From NCBI GenBank assembly GCA_964620125.1, contig CAZUGQ010000018.1, positions 1-64,000 of the forward strand: a stretch of DNA of 64,000 nt, in the 5' to 3' direction. The notes under the pieces were generated by a model. That model was not told the origin of the DNA. It did no database searches and worked only from the letters and a program-made list of their open reading frames with translations. Of this stretch, positions 44,703-53,708 are shown piece after piece. Position 1 is the stretch's first letter; each line of letters starts with the position of its first letter. This DNA is from OLB6 sp964620125 (lineage in GTDB: Bacteria; Bacteroidota; Ignavibacteria; Kapaibacteriales; Kapaibacteriaceae). A program made the translations under genes and the position numbers.

Positions 44703-47066
44703 ATGAGACCGCTGAGCAGAAAGCTCGTGAGAGAGCTGTGGTTGCTTAAAGGTCAGCTCATTGCAATCATTGTAGTCATTGCTTGTGGAATTGCAAACTT
44801 TACCGCGTTTAGGAGCGTGGGTCAGTCACTCATTCTTACACGGCAATCATTTTATGATCAGAGCAAATTTCCAGACGTATTCGTTGCTGCCCGACGGGTT
44901 CCGGAATCGATTACAGCACGCTTAGAGCGGATTCCAGGAGTTGCAGTAGTCCAGACGCGTATCACGCAAGATGTGCTCCTTGACTTGCCTGGTACGGTAG
45001 AACCTGCAAGTGGAACCATAATCAGTATTCCTGACCATGGACAGCCTGCTCTTAGCAGGCTGTATTTACGCAGCGGACGATGGGTGAGGGAACGGGCAGA
45101 TAATGAGGTGATCATCTCATCGGCATTTGCCGATGCGCATAGGTTTCGAGAAGGTTCGCAGTTCAAAGCCCTGATAAATGGTCGTCAGCGCCTACTCACT
45201 GTAGTAGCAGTTGCCATTAATCCCGAGTATGTGATTGAAATGCCGCCGGGAACCATGATCCTCGATAACAAGCGGTATGGCACGATGTATATGGCCAGGA
45301 GTGTGATGGAGGCTGCTACCGACATGAAAGGGGCATTTAACAGTGCGGCCATCAAGCTTGAGCCTGGTGCTAACGAACGCGAAGTGATTGCTAAGATCGA
45401 TCTTGCACTCAAGGCCTATGGAACCACAGGAGCCAACGGACGGAATGATCAGCTATCTCATCGGTTTCTCAGTGATGAGATTGCACAGGTGCAAGTGCAA
45501 GCAGTGATCATACCAACGATTTTTCTTGGAGTCGCAATCTTTCTGCTCAACATTGCCCTCTTACGACTGGTGAGCACGCAGAGAATGACGATTGCGATAT
45601 TGAAAGCATTCGGGTACTCCAATACGGACGTTGCCTTGCACTACATTGGATTTGCCTTAGTAGCGGTCGCTAGCGGTGCAATACTTGGTATGCTTGGAGG
45701 CGAATGGATTGGCAGGTGGCTTACCGAAGTGTATGCACGATTTTATCGATTCCCGGTATTGCGATTCGACATACCGGAGGGTGTGGTACTCGGATCAGTG
45801 ATTCTGAGTGCGTGTGCTTCAATTCTGGGAGCTTTGAGCGCAGTGCGAAATGTTGTTGCTCTGCCGCCTGCCGAAGCCATGAGGCCAGCCGCACCACGCA
45901 GTTACAAGCCATTGTTTCTTGATCGTGTTCCGTTCTTGCGGAGACTTGACCCTGTAACGACGATGATGTGGCGGACTATAGAAAGGCGTCCTGCAAAATC
46001 AATATTGAGCATACTGATGATTGGGCTAGCCATGGCAATCATGGTTATCGGCCGGTCAATGTTCGACATGTTCGACGTTATCCTTGATATGCAGTTCAAT
46101 AGGGCAAACAGGCAAGATGTGTCAGTGAACTTCTACCAACCGAGATCTGCAAAAGCTACATTTGAGGTAAGGGCCTTGCCTGGTGTGCTTCGTGTTGAGC
46201 CATATCGCATTGTACCAATCGATGTGCAGTATGGGCAACACACAAAACGCCTCCTTCTCACAAGCGTAATGCCTGGGCACGACTTGGTACAGGTGGTTCA
46301 CAGTGACGGAACCGTAGCGAAAATGCCGCCACGCGGAATTGTTCTTACCGGATACCTTGCAGACAAGTTTGGCTTACAGGTTGGCGATACGCTCGCTATC
46401 AGTCTGTTAGAAGGAAGTCGGAGAACTGTACGAATCCCCTTTGGCGGTCGAGCCGATGAGATGTTCGGCCTTCAGGCCTACATGCATGCGAATGCCCTGG
46501 AGGAGATTCTTGATGAAGAGGGAAGTGTGTCGGGCGTTCACGTTTTACTCGATCCGGACTATGATGCAGCATTTTCATCAGCAGTAAAAACCATACCTTC
46601 CTCGGCAGGGGTTTTGCATCGGCGAACTACTCGTCAGAGCTTCGATGACAATTACAAGGAGAACATGGATATCTCTACGTATTACATCGTTGCGTTCGCA
46701 GTGATCATTGCTTTCGGTGTTGTGTACAACAGTGCACGAATTGCCTTATCGGAGCGAGCTACCGAATTAGCACAGCTGCGCATTCTTGGTTTTACACTCG
46801 GCGAGATAACGGTGATTCTAGTTGGCGAGCAACTCATGTTAACGTTGCTGGCTATACCAGTTGGGGCTGCCATTGGTGGGTTGGTTATCTCAATGTTGCC
46901 CGCAGCTTTGAGTAATGACCTATTTCGTTTTCCGACTGTGCTCTCCGTGAAGAATGTTGGTCTTGGGGCAGCAACGATTGTGACGGTGGCTCTGATCAGT
47001 GGTTTCTTGATCTGGCTTCGGTTAAGGAGATTGGATTTGATTAGTGTTCTCAAGTCTCGGGAGTGA
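44703..47066 (+). CDS. FtsX-like ABC permease (MacB-type, duplicated)
   Basis: Membrane part of the MacB-like transporter, 787 residues. One helix at residues 18-40 is followed by a large periplasmic domain, then three helices (about 265-380) with FtsX features, a second periplasmic domain and three more helices at the C-terminus. This is the two-FtsX-module layout without a fused ATPase. Such systems move lipoproteins, antibiotics or siderophores through a partner adaptor. The TGATG overlap links it to the adaptor gene. Confidence 0.88.
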   Translation: MRPLSRKLVRELWLLKGQLIAIIVVIACGIANFTAFRSVGQSLILTRQSFYDQSKFPDVFVAARRVPESITARLERIPGVAVVQTRITQDVLLDLPGTVEPASGTIISIPDHGQPALSRLYLRSGRWVRERADNEVIISSAFADAHRFREGSQFKALINGRQRLLTVVAVAINPEYVIEMPPGTMILDNKRYGTMYMARSVMEAATDMKGAFNSAAIKLEPGANEREVIAKIDLALKAYGTTGANGRNDQLSHRFLSDEIAQVQVQAVIIPTIFLGVAIFLLNIALLRLVSTQRMTIAILKAFGYSNTDVALHYIGFALVAVASGAILGMLGGEWIGRWLTEVYARFYRFPVLRFDIPEGVVLGSVILSACASILGALSAVRNVVALPPAEAMRPAAPRSYKPLFLDRVPFLRRLDPVTTMMWRTIERRPAKSILSILMIGLAMAIMVIGRSMFDMFDVILDMQFNRANRQDVSVNFYQPRSAKATFEVRALPGVLRVEPYRIVPIDVQYGQHTKRLLLTSVMPGHDLVQVVHSDGTVAKMPPRGIVLTGYLADKFGLQVGDTLAISLLEGSRRTVRIPFGGRADEMFGLQAYMHANALEEILDEEGSVSGVHVLLDPDYDAAFSSAVKTIPSSAGVLHRRTTRQSFDDNYKENMDISTYYIVAFAVIIAFGVVYNSARIALSERATELAQLRILGFTLGEITVILVGEQLMLTLLAIPVGAAIGGLVISMLPAALSNDLFRFPTVLSVKNVGLGAATIVTVALISGFLIWLRLRRLDLISVLKSRE

Positions 47067-48238
47067 TGCACGACATGAAGCTGCGCAGACCAAAACATCT
47101 CGGCTGGATCATTACCGGAGTTGTTGTTGCAGTGTTGATTGCACTGTCAACGATTCCAAAACCAGTTCCTGTAGAGGTTGCTGTGGTTCGGTTCGAGCGG
47201 CTTCGCCAAACGATTGACGCCGAAGGCCATGTACGGTTCGATGCAAAGTTCATGGTAACAATGCCAGCGAACGGTACGATCTCGGGCATCACACTCGAGG
47301 CAGGTGATTCCGTGAAGGCGGGTCAGGTAATCACGTGGTATATGCCTCCCGAACTGGATCCAAGGCAGAAGAGTGAGGCACAAGCACGATATGAGACAGC
47401 AGCTGCATCAGAACGCGAAGCAAAACAGATGTTGGCTTCTCTGAAGCCGCTGGTTGAGCAAGCAAAGCGCCGTGCAGATCGAATGCAGAGACTTCTGGAA
47501 AGTGGAGCAATCCCACGTGAAGAAGCTGAAAGTGCTAGGGATGCGTACACAAGGCTTCAGTCAGAATTTGGTGCTGCACACACTCGCGTGGAAATGGCAA
47601 AGTATACGGCCCAGGCTGCTCTTACCGCTACCATTGTAGCACCAGGTCAGCGTGTACAGATCTTGTCTCCGGTGAGTGGCATTGTACTTCGGCGATTTGA
47701 GGAATTCGAACGTCCGCTTTCGGTTGGTACTCCCCTTATTGAGATTGGCACATCCAAACTGGCTGAAGTTGTGATTGATGTTCTTTCAACGGATGCCGTA
47801 AGCATTCAACAGGGAATGATGGTTCTTATTGATGGCTGGGGGAAGGAGGATACGTTGCTGGCGAACGTTGCAAGAATCGAGCCCTCTGCAAAACTCAAAG
47901 TGTCGGCTCTTGGCGTGGAGGAGAAAAGAGTGGACGTTGTTGCACGGCTCAAGGATGCACCAACAAATCTTGGTGATGGCTACAAGGTCGATGGCCATAT
48001 TGTGGTTATGGAAAGAGAACGTACTCTTGCCATTCCGTTGAGCTGCTTAGCGAAAGAATCCGGACGTTGGTTTGTTTACGTAGTCAAGAATTCCAAAGCC
48101 GTTAAGCACTTTGTTGAACTAGGCACTCGTTCCTCTCTTACGGTTGAAGTAACCCGAGGTCTTAGAGAGGGTGATCTAGTAATCATGCATCCATCCGAAA
48201 CGCTATCTGACGGCACAGCAGTGGAAGTCGCTTACTAA
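47066..48238 (+). CDS. HlyD/MacA-type membrane-fusion (adaptor) protein
   Basis: Periplasmic adaptor for the preceding ABC permease. A single N-terminal helix (residues 13-32) anchors it. A lipoyl half-motif (TMPANGTISGI), a long coiled-coil hairpin (about 95-180) and the second half (ILSPVSGIVLRR) follow, then beta domains. Length 390 is normal. The frame could start at GTG 47063 or at ATG 47075; the ATG overlapping the permease stop is used. No outer-membrane factor gene is next to it, so the outer partner must be elsewhere. The last gene of the 12-gene run. Confidence 0.88.
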   Translation: MHDMKLRRPKHLGWIITGVVVAVLIALSTIPKPVPVEVAVVRFERLRQTIDAEGHVRFDAKFMVTMPANGTISGITLEAGDSVKAGQVITWYMPPELDPRQKSEAQARYETAAASEREAKQMLASLKPLVEQAKRRADRMQRLLESGAIPREEAESARDAYTRLQSEFGAAHTRVEMAKYTAQAALTATIVAPGQRVQILSPVSGIVLRRFEEFERPLSVGTPLIEIGTSKLAEVVIDVLSTDAVSIQQGMMVLIDGWGKEDTLLANVARIEPSAKLKVSALGVEEKRVDVVARLKDAPTNLGDGYKVDGHIVVMERERTLAIPLSCLAKESGRWFVYVVKNSKAVKHFVELGTRSSLTVEVTRGLREGDLVIMHPSETLSDGTAVEVAY

Positions 48239-48263
48239 TTGCTCCGAGAATGCATCAGCTCGA

Positions 48264-51200
48264 TCACGTAACCTTTACGCACGTTCGATTACCAGAAGCG
48301 CCGCAGCAGTTCTTGAATTTTTTCGTCGGGTCTAATGGACATGGTTCGTTCCGACCGTACTGCCGGCGTTCGTGCTTTACGGTAGCCGCGCTGGCTTGCT
48401 CAGGTTGCCGCTGCTGTGCTCCATCGGCACCGAAGGAGCTGGACGGCGTTGCATGCGAAAACTGTAGAGCTCGTGAGGTGGTTACAGTTGAACGTGCCTG
48501 CGGAACTTCGGCTGGCTGCCGGTCAGTCTGAGAAATAGAGGCTTGTTGATCGCGAGGTGCCTGGCGTTCCACAACACGTGGGAAGTATTTAAATGCTACC
48601 TGGGCCGTACCCTTGTTGATTTCTTTGATCAGATCCAGGAACACCTTGTAAGCTTCCTGTTTGTATTCAAGCAACGGATCCTTCTGGCCATAGGCACGAA
48701 GGTAGATGCCTTCCTTCAAGTCATCCATGCTTCGCAGGTGTTCCCGCCACTGTTCATCAATGGTCTGAAGGAATGCATACCGTTCCAGCGAAGCCATGAA
48801 TGTGCTCCCGAGTGATTGCTCCTTTCTATGGTAGAACTCTTCTGCAGAGTCCATAACCACCCTGAGCACATCCGCCTTCGGCTTGGATATGAAATCATCA
48901 TCCGAAATCGCAGGATCCAGAAGAAGAGTGGTGCGAAGTTCATTCTTAAATGCACCGGCATCCTTTGCATCGTGATACTCATCATAGAGATCTGAAGCGA
49001 GTTCTTCCACGTACTCCATGATTTCGGATTTCAGACGTTCGCCCATCAGCGCATGGCGTCTACGATCGTAAATCACTTCGCGCTGCTGATTCATCACGTT
49101 GTCGTATTCAAGCAGCCGCTTACGCACGGAGAAGTTGTTGCTCTCAACCTTCTTCTGAGCATTCTCAACGCTCTTCGTTACCAAGGGGCTTTGGATCGGT
49201 TCTCCTTCAGGTACCTTGAGCCTGGTCATGATCATGGCAATGCGATCGCCTTGGAACAGGCGCATCAGATCATCTTCGAGCGAAATGAAGAACTGAGAGA
49301 TTCCGGGATCGCCCTGGCGTCCGGAACGTCCGCGCAACTGTCTGTCGATGCGCCGGGCTTCGTGCCGCTCGGTACCAATGATTACCAAGCCCCCTGCCTC
49401 TTTCACGGAGGGCTCGAGCTTAATGTCTGTGCCGCGGCCAGCCATGTTTGTAGCAATCGTCACTGCACCTCGCCGACCTGCATTTTGTACGATCTCGGCC
49501 TCACGCTGATGTTGTTTGGCGTTGAGTACGTTGTGCTGAATGTTGGCACGCTTGAGCATCTTACTGAGCAACTCCGAGACCTCCACGCTTGTGGTGCCAA
49601 CGAGTACGGCACGGCCTGCCTGCAGGTGTTCGCGCGTACTCTCAACAACAGCGTTGAACTTTTCTCGTTTGGTTCGGTAGATCAGGTCGTCGATATCCTT
49701 GCGAATGATTGGTCGGTTCGTGGGGATCACCACAACATCCAGCTTGTAGATTTCCCAGAACTCAGCTGCTTCCGTTTCTGCGGTACCCGTCATCCCAGCA
49801 AGTTTTCGATAGAGCCGGAAATAATTCTGCAGGGTAACAGTGGCAAACGTTTGCGTATCCTGTTCGACAACCACACCTTCCTTGGCTTCGATGGCCTGGT
49901 GGAGGCCATCGGAATACCGACGGCCTTCGAGTATGCGGCCAGTAAACTCATCAACAATCTTAATCTTGCCATCACTTACCACATACTCGTCGTCTCGTGC
50001 ATACAGCGTGTACGCTCGAAGAAGCTGGTTCACGATGTGAATTCGTTCCGACCGTTCGGAAAAGAGCAGTAACAACCGGTCTCGTTCGGCCTGTTTTTCA
50101 GAGGGCTCAAGGTCCGTTCGGCCCTCCAATGCGCTCATTTCGAGGGCAATGTCGGGAATCACGAACATGTTGGCATCCTCCTGAGCGTTCGCCAAGAGCT
50201 CTCTACCCTTTTCCGATATGTCTATCTGGTGGTTACGCTCATCGACGGTGAAGTACAACTCCTCGTCGATCACGGACATGCGAGTGCCCTGGTCCTTGAG
50301 ATACTCAAGTTCCGTATCGCGCAACAGCTTCATGTTGTCGGGATCTTGCAGCAGCTTCATGAGCCTGCTGTGCTTGGGGATTCCGCGATGAGCACGGAGA
50401 AGGTTGATCCCTGCCTGCTCCAGATTCTCCTTCCCACCTTGAGCAATCAGCTTTTCGGCTTCGGCAACTATGGTGTGGATGTAGCGGGACTGAACCTCTA
50501 CAAGCCTACGCACGCGCGGGTTCATGTCAACGAATGCCTGTTCCGTGCTGCCACTGCTCACCGGACCACTGATGATCAGTGGGGTTCTAGCTTCGTCGAT
50601 CAACACGCTGTCCACTTCATCTACGATAGCAAACCAATGTCCTCGCTGCACCATATCGTCGGCATTGGTTACCATGTTGTCTCGCAGGTAATCAAAGCCG
50701 AACTCGTTGTTGGTTCCGTAGGTGATGTCTGCCGCATACGCTGGTTTTCTCGACTGTGGCTGCATCGAGCTTTGAATGACGTCGGTGGTGATACCCAACA
50801 TGTCAAACAACGGCTTCATCCACTCTCGGTCGCGCCGTGCTAGGTAATCATTCACCGTTACAAGGTGAACACCTCGCTGCGGTAAAGCATTCAGGTAGAG
50901 AGGAAGTGTTGCAACCAACGTCTTGCCTTCACCCGTGGCCATTTCCGCAATCTTGCCCTGATGCAGTACGGTACCACCCATGAGTTGCACATCGTATGGT
51001 ACCATGTCCCACGTTACGTCGTGACCAACAACAGTATAGGTATGCCCCACAAGTCGGCGGCATGCTTCTTTTACTACCGCAAACGCTTCTGGAAGAATCT
51101 CATCAAGGGTTTCCTGAATCGTGCTATGCTGCTCCTTTGCATTGGCGTCCAGGCGAGCATACAGATCCGTTCGTTCTTCATGCGAGATGTCCTGCTCTGT

Positions 51201-51416
51201 GCGCAGCCGATGACGAATAGATTCCTCCTCATCTACCAAAGCCTGAACAGCCGTTGCGATGCGAGCGCGGAACTCCTGAGTTTTGGCACTTAACTGCTCG
51301 TTTGTAAGCGATGCCAGTTCGGCAAAGTGTTTGTTGATCTCATCGACGATGGGTCTGAGGCTTTTTACGTCCTTATCGGACTTGGTACCAAACAGACTTC
51401 GGAGGGCCTTGAGCAT
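48264..51416 (-). CDS. secA: Protein translocase ATPase SecA
   Basis: Motor that drives Sec-dependent export through SecYEG. The DEAD-type ATPase (MATGEGKTLVA Walker A, VDEVDSVLIDEARTPLIISG), preprotein cross-linking domain, second ATPase lobe with TNMAGRGTDIKLE, and helical scaffold are present. The C-terminal tail ends in a zinc-type motif that reads EPCPLDPTKKFKNCCG. The usual second cysteine of CxC is a leucine, so zinc binding may be weakened or altered. ATG at 51416 gives 1050 residues, longer than E. coli SecA (901) because of inserts. No ribosome site precedes it. Confidence 0.96.
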   Translation of the reverse strand: MLKALRSLFGTKSDKDVKSLRPIVDEINKHFAELASLTNEQLSAKTQEFRARIATAVQALVDEEESIRHRLRTEQDISHEERTDLYARLDANAKEQHSTIQETLDEILPEAFAVVKEACRRLVGHTYTVVGHDVTWDMVPYDVQLMGGTVLHQGKIAEMATGEGKTLVATLPLYLNALPQRGVHLVTVNDYLARRDREWMKPLFDMLGITTDVIQSSMQPQSRKPAYAADITYGTNNEFGFDYLRDNMVTNADDMVQRGHWFAIVDEVDSVLIDEARTPLIISGPVSSGSTEQAFVDMNPRVRRLVEVQSRYIHTIVAEAEKLIAQGGKENLEQAGINLLRAHRGIPKHSRLMKLLQDPDNMKLLRDTELEYLKDQGTRMSVIDEELYFTVDERNHQIDISEKGRELLANAQEDANMFVIPDIALEMSALEGRTDLEPSEKQAERDRLLLLFSERSERIHIVNQLLRAYTLYARDDEYVVSDGKIKIVDEFTGRILEGRRYSDGLHQAIEAKEGVVVEQDTQTFATVTLQNYFRLYRKLAGMTGTAETEAAEFWEIYKLDVVVIPTNRPIIRKDIDDLIYRTKREKFNAVVESTREHLQAGRAVLVGTTSVEVSELLSKMLKRANIQHNVLNAKQHQREAEIVQNAGRRGAVTIATNMAGRGTDIKLEPSVKEAGGLVIIGTERHEARRIDRQLRGRSGRQGDPGISQFFISLEDDLMRLFQGDRIAMIMTRLKVPEGEPIQSPLVTKSVENAQKKVESNNFSVRKRLLEYDNVMNQQREVIYDRRRHALMGERLKSEIMEYVEELASDLYDEYHDAKDAGAFKNELRTTLLLDPAISDDDFISKPKADVLRVVMDSAEEFYHRKEQSLGSTFMASLERYAFLQTIDEQWREHLRSMDDLKEGIYLRAYGQKDPLLEYKQEAYKVFLDLIKEINKGTAQVAFKYFPRVVERQAPRDQQASISQTDRQPAEVPQARSTVTTSRALQFSHATPSSSFGADGAQQRQPEQASAATVKHERRQYGRNEPCPLDPTKKFKNCCGASGNRTCVKVT

Positions 51417-51452
51417 GGGGGTTGGGGTGGTGTTCAGAATCGAATGAAGGAG

Positions 51453-51460
51453 CAAAATTA
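51453..51460 (-). promoter_or_regulatory. Candidate -7 element for secA
   Basis: Minus-strand TAATTTTG, a perfect TAnnTTTG match, 36 bases before the secA ATG. Confidence 0.4.
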
Positions 51461-51463
51461 CCC

Positions 51464-51471
51464 TAAATTTG
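51464..51471 (+). promoter_or_regulatory. Candidate -7 element for the small gene and cysteine desulfurase
   Basis: TAAATTTG, a perfect match, four bases from the opposing secA element. It lies downstream of the first ATG of the small open frame (51444), which argues for the later start at 51492. Confidence 0.4.
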
Positions 51472-51491
51472 CTCTGCGATTAAGCGTGCCC

Positions 51492-51746
51492 ATGGACGAG
51501 ATACCAGATGTCAACGTGTACTCGCCAGAAAATCTTCTGGCGCAGGCAGACGTAGCCGAGGAAGTACTTGGCTATCGCCGAGTGCGCTTTTACGTGGAAG
51601 CTGATGGAACCTTGGCCAAGGCCGCTACTGCCACCATGGCAGATTTTTTCCTTAGTCCATCGGGTGGTACCCTGCGTGACAGTGAGATGAACATCGTACT
51701 CTACAGCGCACGGTTCGACAAATTCAAGGGGTATGGGCGCCTGTGA
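51492..51746 (+). CDS. Small uncharacterised protein coupled to a cysteine desulfurase
   Basis: I do not recognise this 84-residue protein. It is soluble and acidic, has no cysteine or signal, and its second half contains ARFDKFKGYGRL, with several glycines. It may have a short alpha/beta fold. Starts at 51486 (GTG) or 51444 (ATG) are possible; the position of the -7 element makes the ATG at 51492 or the GTG the best choices. Its TGA overlaps the GTG of the next gene, so it is translated together with the cysteine desulfurase and might be a sulfur-transfer or assembly partner. Confidence 0.55.
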   Translation: MDEIPDVNVYSPENLLAQADVAEEVLGYRRVRFYVEADGTLAKAATATMADFFLSPSGGTLRDSEMNIVLYSARFDKFKGYGRL

Positions 51747-52882
51747 TCTACCTTGATCACAGCGCAACGACGCCATTGCATCCGCAGGTTCTCGAAGCCA
51801 TGCTTCCCTGGCTTCGTGATGAGTATGGCAACGCATCCAGCGTCCATGCATACGGCAGGAAGGCACGCGTTGCCATCGAAGACGCTCGCTCCGAGGTTGC
51901 TGCTGCTATTGGTGCTTATCCATCAGAGGTAACCTTTACCAGTGGTGGCACAGAGAGCTGCAATGCAGTGATCTTTGGTTGTACCGGCATCTCCAATTTG
52001 GCTGACCAGGTGTGGTGCGGTGCAACGGAACATCACGCTGTGCTTAGCCCCCTACATACACTGGAGCGGAAAGGGGCTCAGGCAGGTGTGATTCCGGTTG
52101 ATGGTTCAGGTGCAGTCATGCCTGAATCAGTGAGATCACTCGACCACCCGCGTTCGTTGATATGTGTGATGATGGTGAACAATGAAACCGGTCTGATCAA
52201 CAATGTACAAGGGATTCGAGAAGCACTCCCGCAGTCGCTGCTCTTTACCGATGCCGTGCAAGCACTAGGTAAGGTGCCTGTGCACATGGGTGAACTAAAG
52301 GCTGACTTCGCCTCGTTCTCAGCTCACAAGATCAATGGTCCGAAGGGTGTTGGTGCCCTGTTTGTGCGCCGAGGCATAGATTTCAAAGCGTATCAGCAAG
52401 GGGGGGGACAGGAAAGAAACCGGCGCGCAGGTACGGAGGCGGTTGCCAGCATTGTTGGGTTTGCATCTGCAGTGCGGCTAACGATGGATGACTTCGAGGC
52501 GAATACAAAACACATGAGCAGGCTTCGCGACATACTTCGTACACGCATCGTTGCTACCATCCCTGACGTTCGTATCAACACACCAGAGCATTCAGCTCCT
52601 CATATCCTAAATGTGTCGTTTACTGACGCGGCGCAATTCGATGGAGAGGCCATCCTTCAGCTCATGGATATGCGCGGTGTGGCCGTGAGCAACGGCAGTG
52701 CCTGCGTTTCGGGCAGCCTGCAGCCTAGCCACGTATTACTGGCCATGGGCGTGCCATCCAGCGAGGCCCGTGCTGCAGTTCGGTTTTCGGTTGGGCGTCA
52801 AACCACGGAAGACGACGTGGCGTCTGCAGTAACAATTCTTTCCGACGTTGTTCGTGCACTACGTGTCGGAACACATAGTTAA
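51743..52882 (+). CDS. Cysteine desulfurase (NifS/IscS family)
   Basis: PLP enzyme that takes sulfur from cysteine for iron-sulfur clusters, thiamine or tRNA thiolation. IYLDHSATTPLHPQV opens it; SAHKINGPKGVG has the PLP lysine; SNGSACVSGSLQPSHVL holds the active cysteine in a loop of intermediate length. Length 379 fits NifS/IscS better than SufS. The start is GTG, overlapping the previous TGA. No iscU or sufB gene is next to it, so the sulfur acceptor is not known. Confidence 0.93.
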   Translation: MIYLDHSATTPLHPQVLEAMLPWLRDEYGNASSVHAYGRKARVAIEDARSEVAAAIGAYPSEVTFTSGGTESCNAVIFGCTGISNLADQVWCGATEHHAVLSPLHTLERKGAQAGVIPVDGSGAVMPESVRSLDHPRSLICVMMVNNETGLINNVQGIREALPQSLLFTDAVQALGKVPVHMGELKADFASFSAHKINGPKGVGALFVRRGIDFKAYQQGGGQERNRRAGTEAVASIVGFASAVRLTMDDFEANTKHMSRLRDILRTRIVATIPDVRINTPEHSAPHILNVSFTDAAQFDGEAILQLMDMRGVAVSNGSACVSGSLQPSHVLLAMGVPSSEARAAVRFSVGRQTTEDDVASAVTILSDVVRALRVGTHS

Positions 52883-52898
52883 CCCAACGGAGATCGTC

Positions 52899-53549
52899 AT
52901 GCCTCGCCCAGTCTGTCTTCTCTTTGCGTTGTTCGTATTGCCTGTTGCGCTTACCGCTGCCACCGGTTTTTCGGGGGTGTCTACTGGAAAGAAAACCTAC
53001 AATTTGAATAACCAAGTGGGGGCGAACAGTCTGGACTTTATCAGTGAAGCCCCACTCGAGAACATTAAGGGCACAGCCAATGGTATCACAGGAACGTTCA
53101 TACTGGATCCGTCGAATCTCGAGGCAACAACGGGTACGATAACAGTGCAGGTGCGTAGTATGAAGACAGATATTGCCAAGCGTGATGGCCACATGTACAG
53201 TTCCACATGGCTTGATGCGGATAAGTTTCCAACGATCGTTTATGAGGTGAAGGGCCTGAAGGGTTTATCGGTAACCTCATCAGGTGGAAAGCATGTAGCT
53301 AAGGGGCAAGCCGTTGGCACGTTTACGTGTCATGGAGTTTCTCAACCACTCACTGCCAATGTTGAAATAAGCTTCTTGCCCGAAAGCGAAGAAACGAAAA
53401 AGCGTGCTTCCGGGAATCTGGCAATGATTACAGCCACATTCAATGTGGCACTTGCCGACTTTAAGATCAAGGGTAAGGAAGGTCTTGTTGGTAGTAATGT
53501 AGGAGAAGTGATCAAGATCAGAGCAACGTTGTTTGCAAATTCCCAGTAG
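52899..53549 (+). CDS. YceI family exported lipid-binding-like protein
   Basis: 216-residue protein with signal peptide (residues 1-21) and the YceI beta-barrel fold: SLDFISEAPLENIKGTA, MKTDIAKRDGHMYS and NVALADFKIKGKEGLVG. Members bind polyprenoid or other lipids, or help in acid resistance and base-induced export. ATG at 52899 follows GGAG; upstream codons overlap the preceding gene. Seventeen bases separate it from the desulfurase, so they may be cotranscribed, but a functional tie is not obvious. Confidence 0.88.
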   Translation: MPRPVCLLFALFVLPVALTAATGFSGVSTGKKTYNLNNQVGANSLDFISEAPLENIKGTANGITGTFILDPSNLEATTGTITVQVRSMKTDIAKRDGHMYSSTWLDADKFPTIVYEVKGLKGLSVTSSGGKHVAKGQAVGTFTCHGVSQPLTANVEISFLPESEETKKRASGNLAMITATFNVALADFKIKGKEGLVGSNVGEVIKIRATLFANSQ

Positions 53550-53708
53550 GCGTTGACACCTCGCCCACAACACGGTTAAGCTACTCTCAGAGCACACGCG
53601 CAGCCTCTTCAGCAATTAGTTGACTGGAAGTTCCAAAAAAACTGTTTTCCTTCTGGAAACCTTTTTGAACTCCCGCTGTCAATTTGCCAGTTCACCCTAG
53701 GAGGTCTC
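53550..53708. other. 159-base intergenic stretch before the large Ig protein
   Basis: Contains a strong AGGAGG ribosome site at its end and an imperfect hairpin GTTTTCC/GGAAACC. The nearest -7 candidate (TCAATTTG) has one mismatch and an incorrectly spaced TTTTTG. No RNA gene or clear promoter is seen. Confidence 0.5.

Noticed and set aside
49053..50072. A 339-residue open frame antisense to secA
   Set aside because: secA is certain on the other strand; the frame shows no signal, motif or ribosome site.
52400..52409. Poly-G run in the cysteine desulfurase gene as a frameshift or slippage site
   Set aside because: The frame continues into the normal C-terminal sequence with the active-site cysteine; no evidence of alternative forms.
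53662..53686. Promoter before the large Ig protein (TTTTTG and TCAATTTG)
   Set aside because: Only 11 bases separate the boxes instead of 19-21, and the second box has a mismatch.
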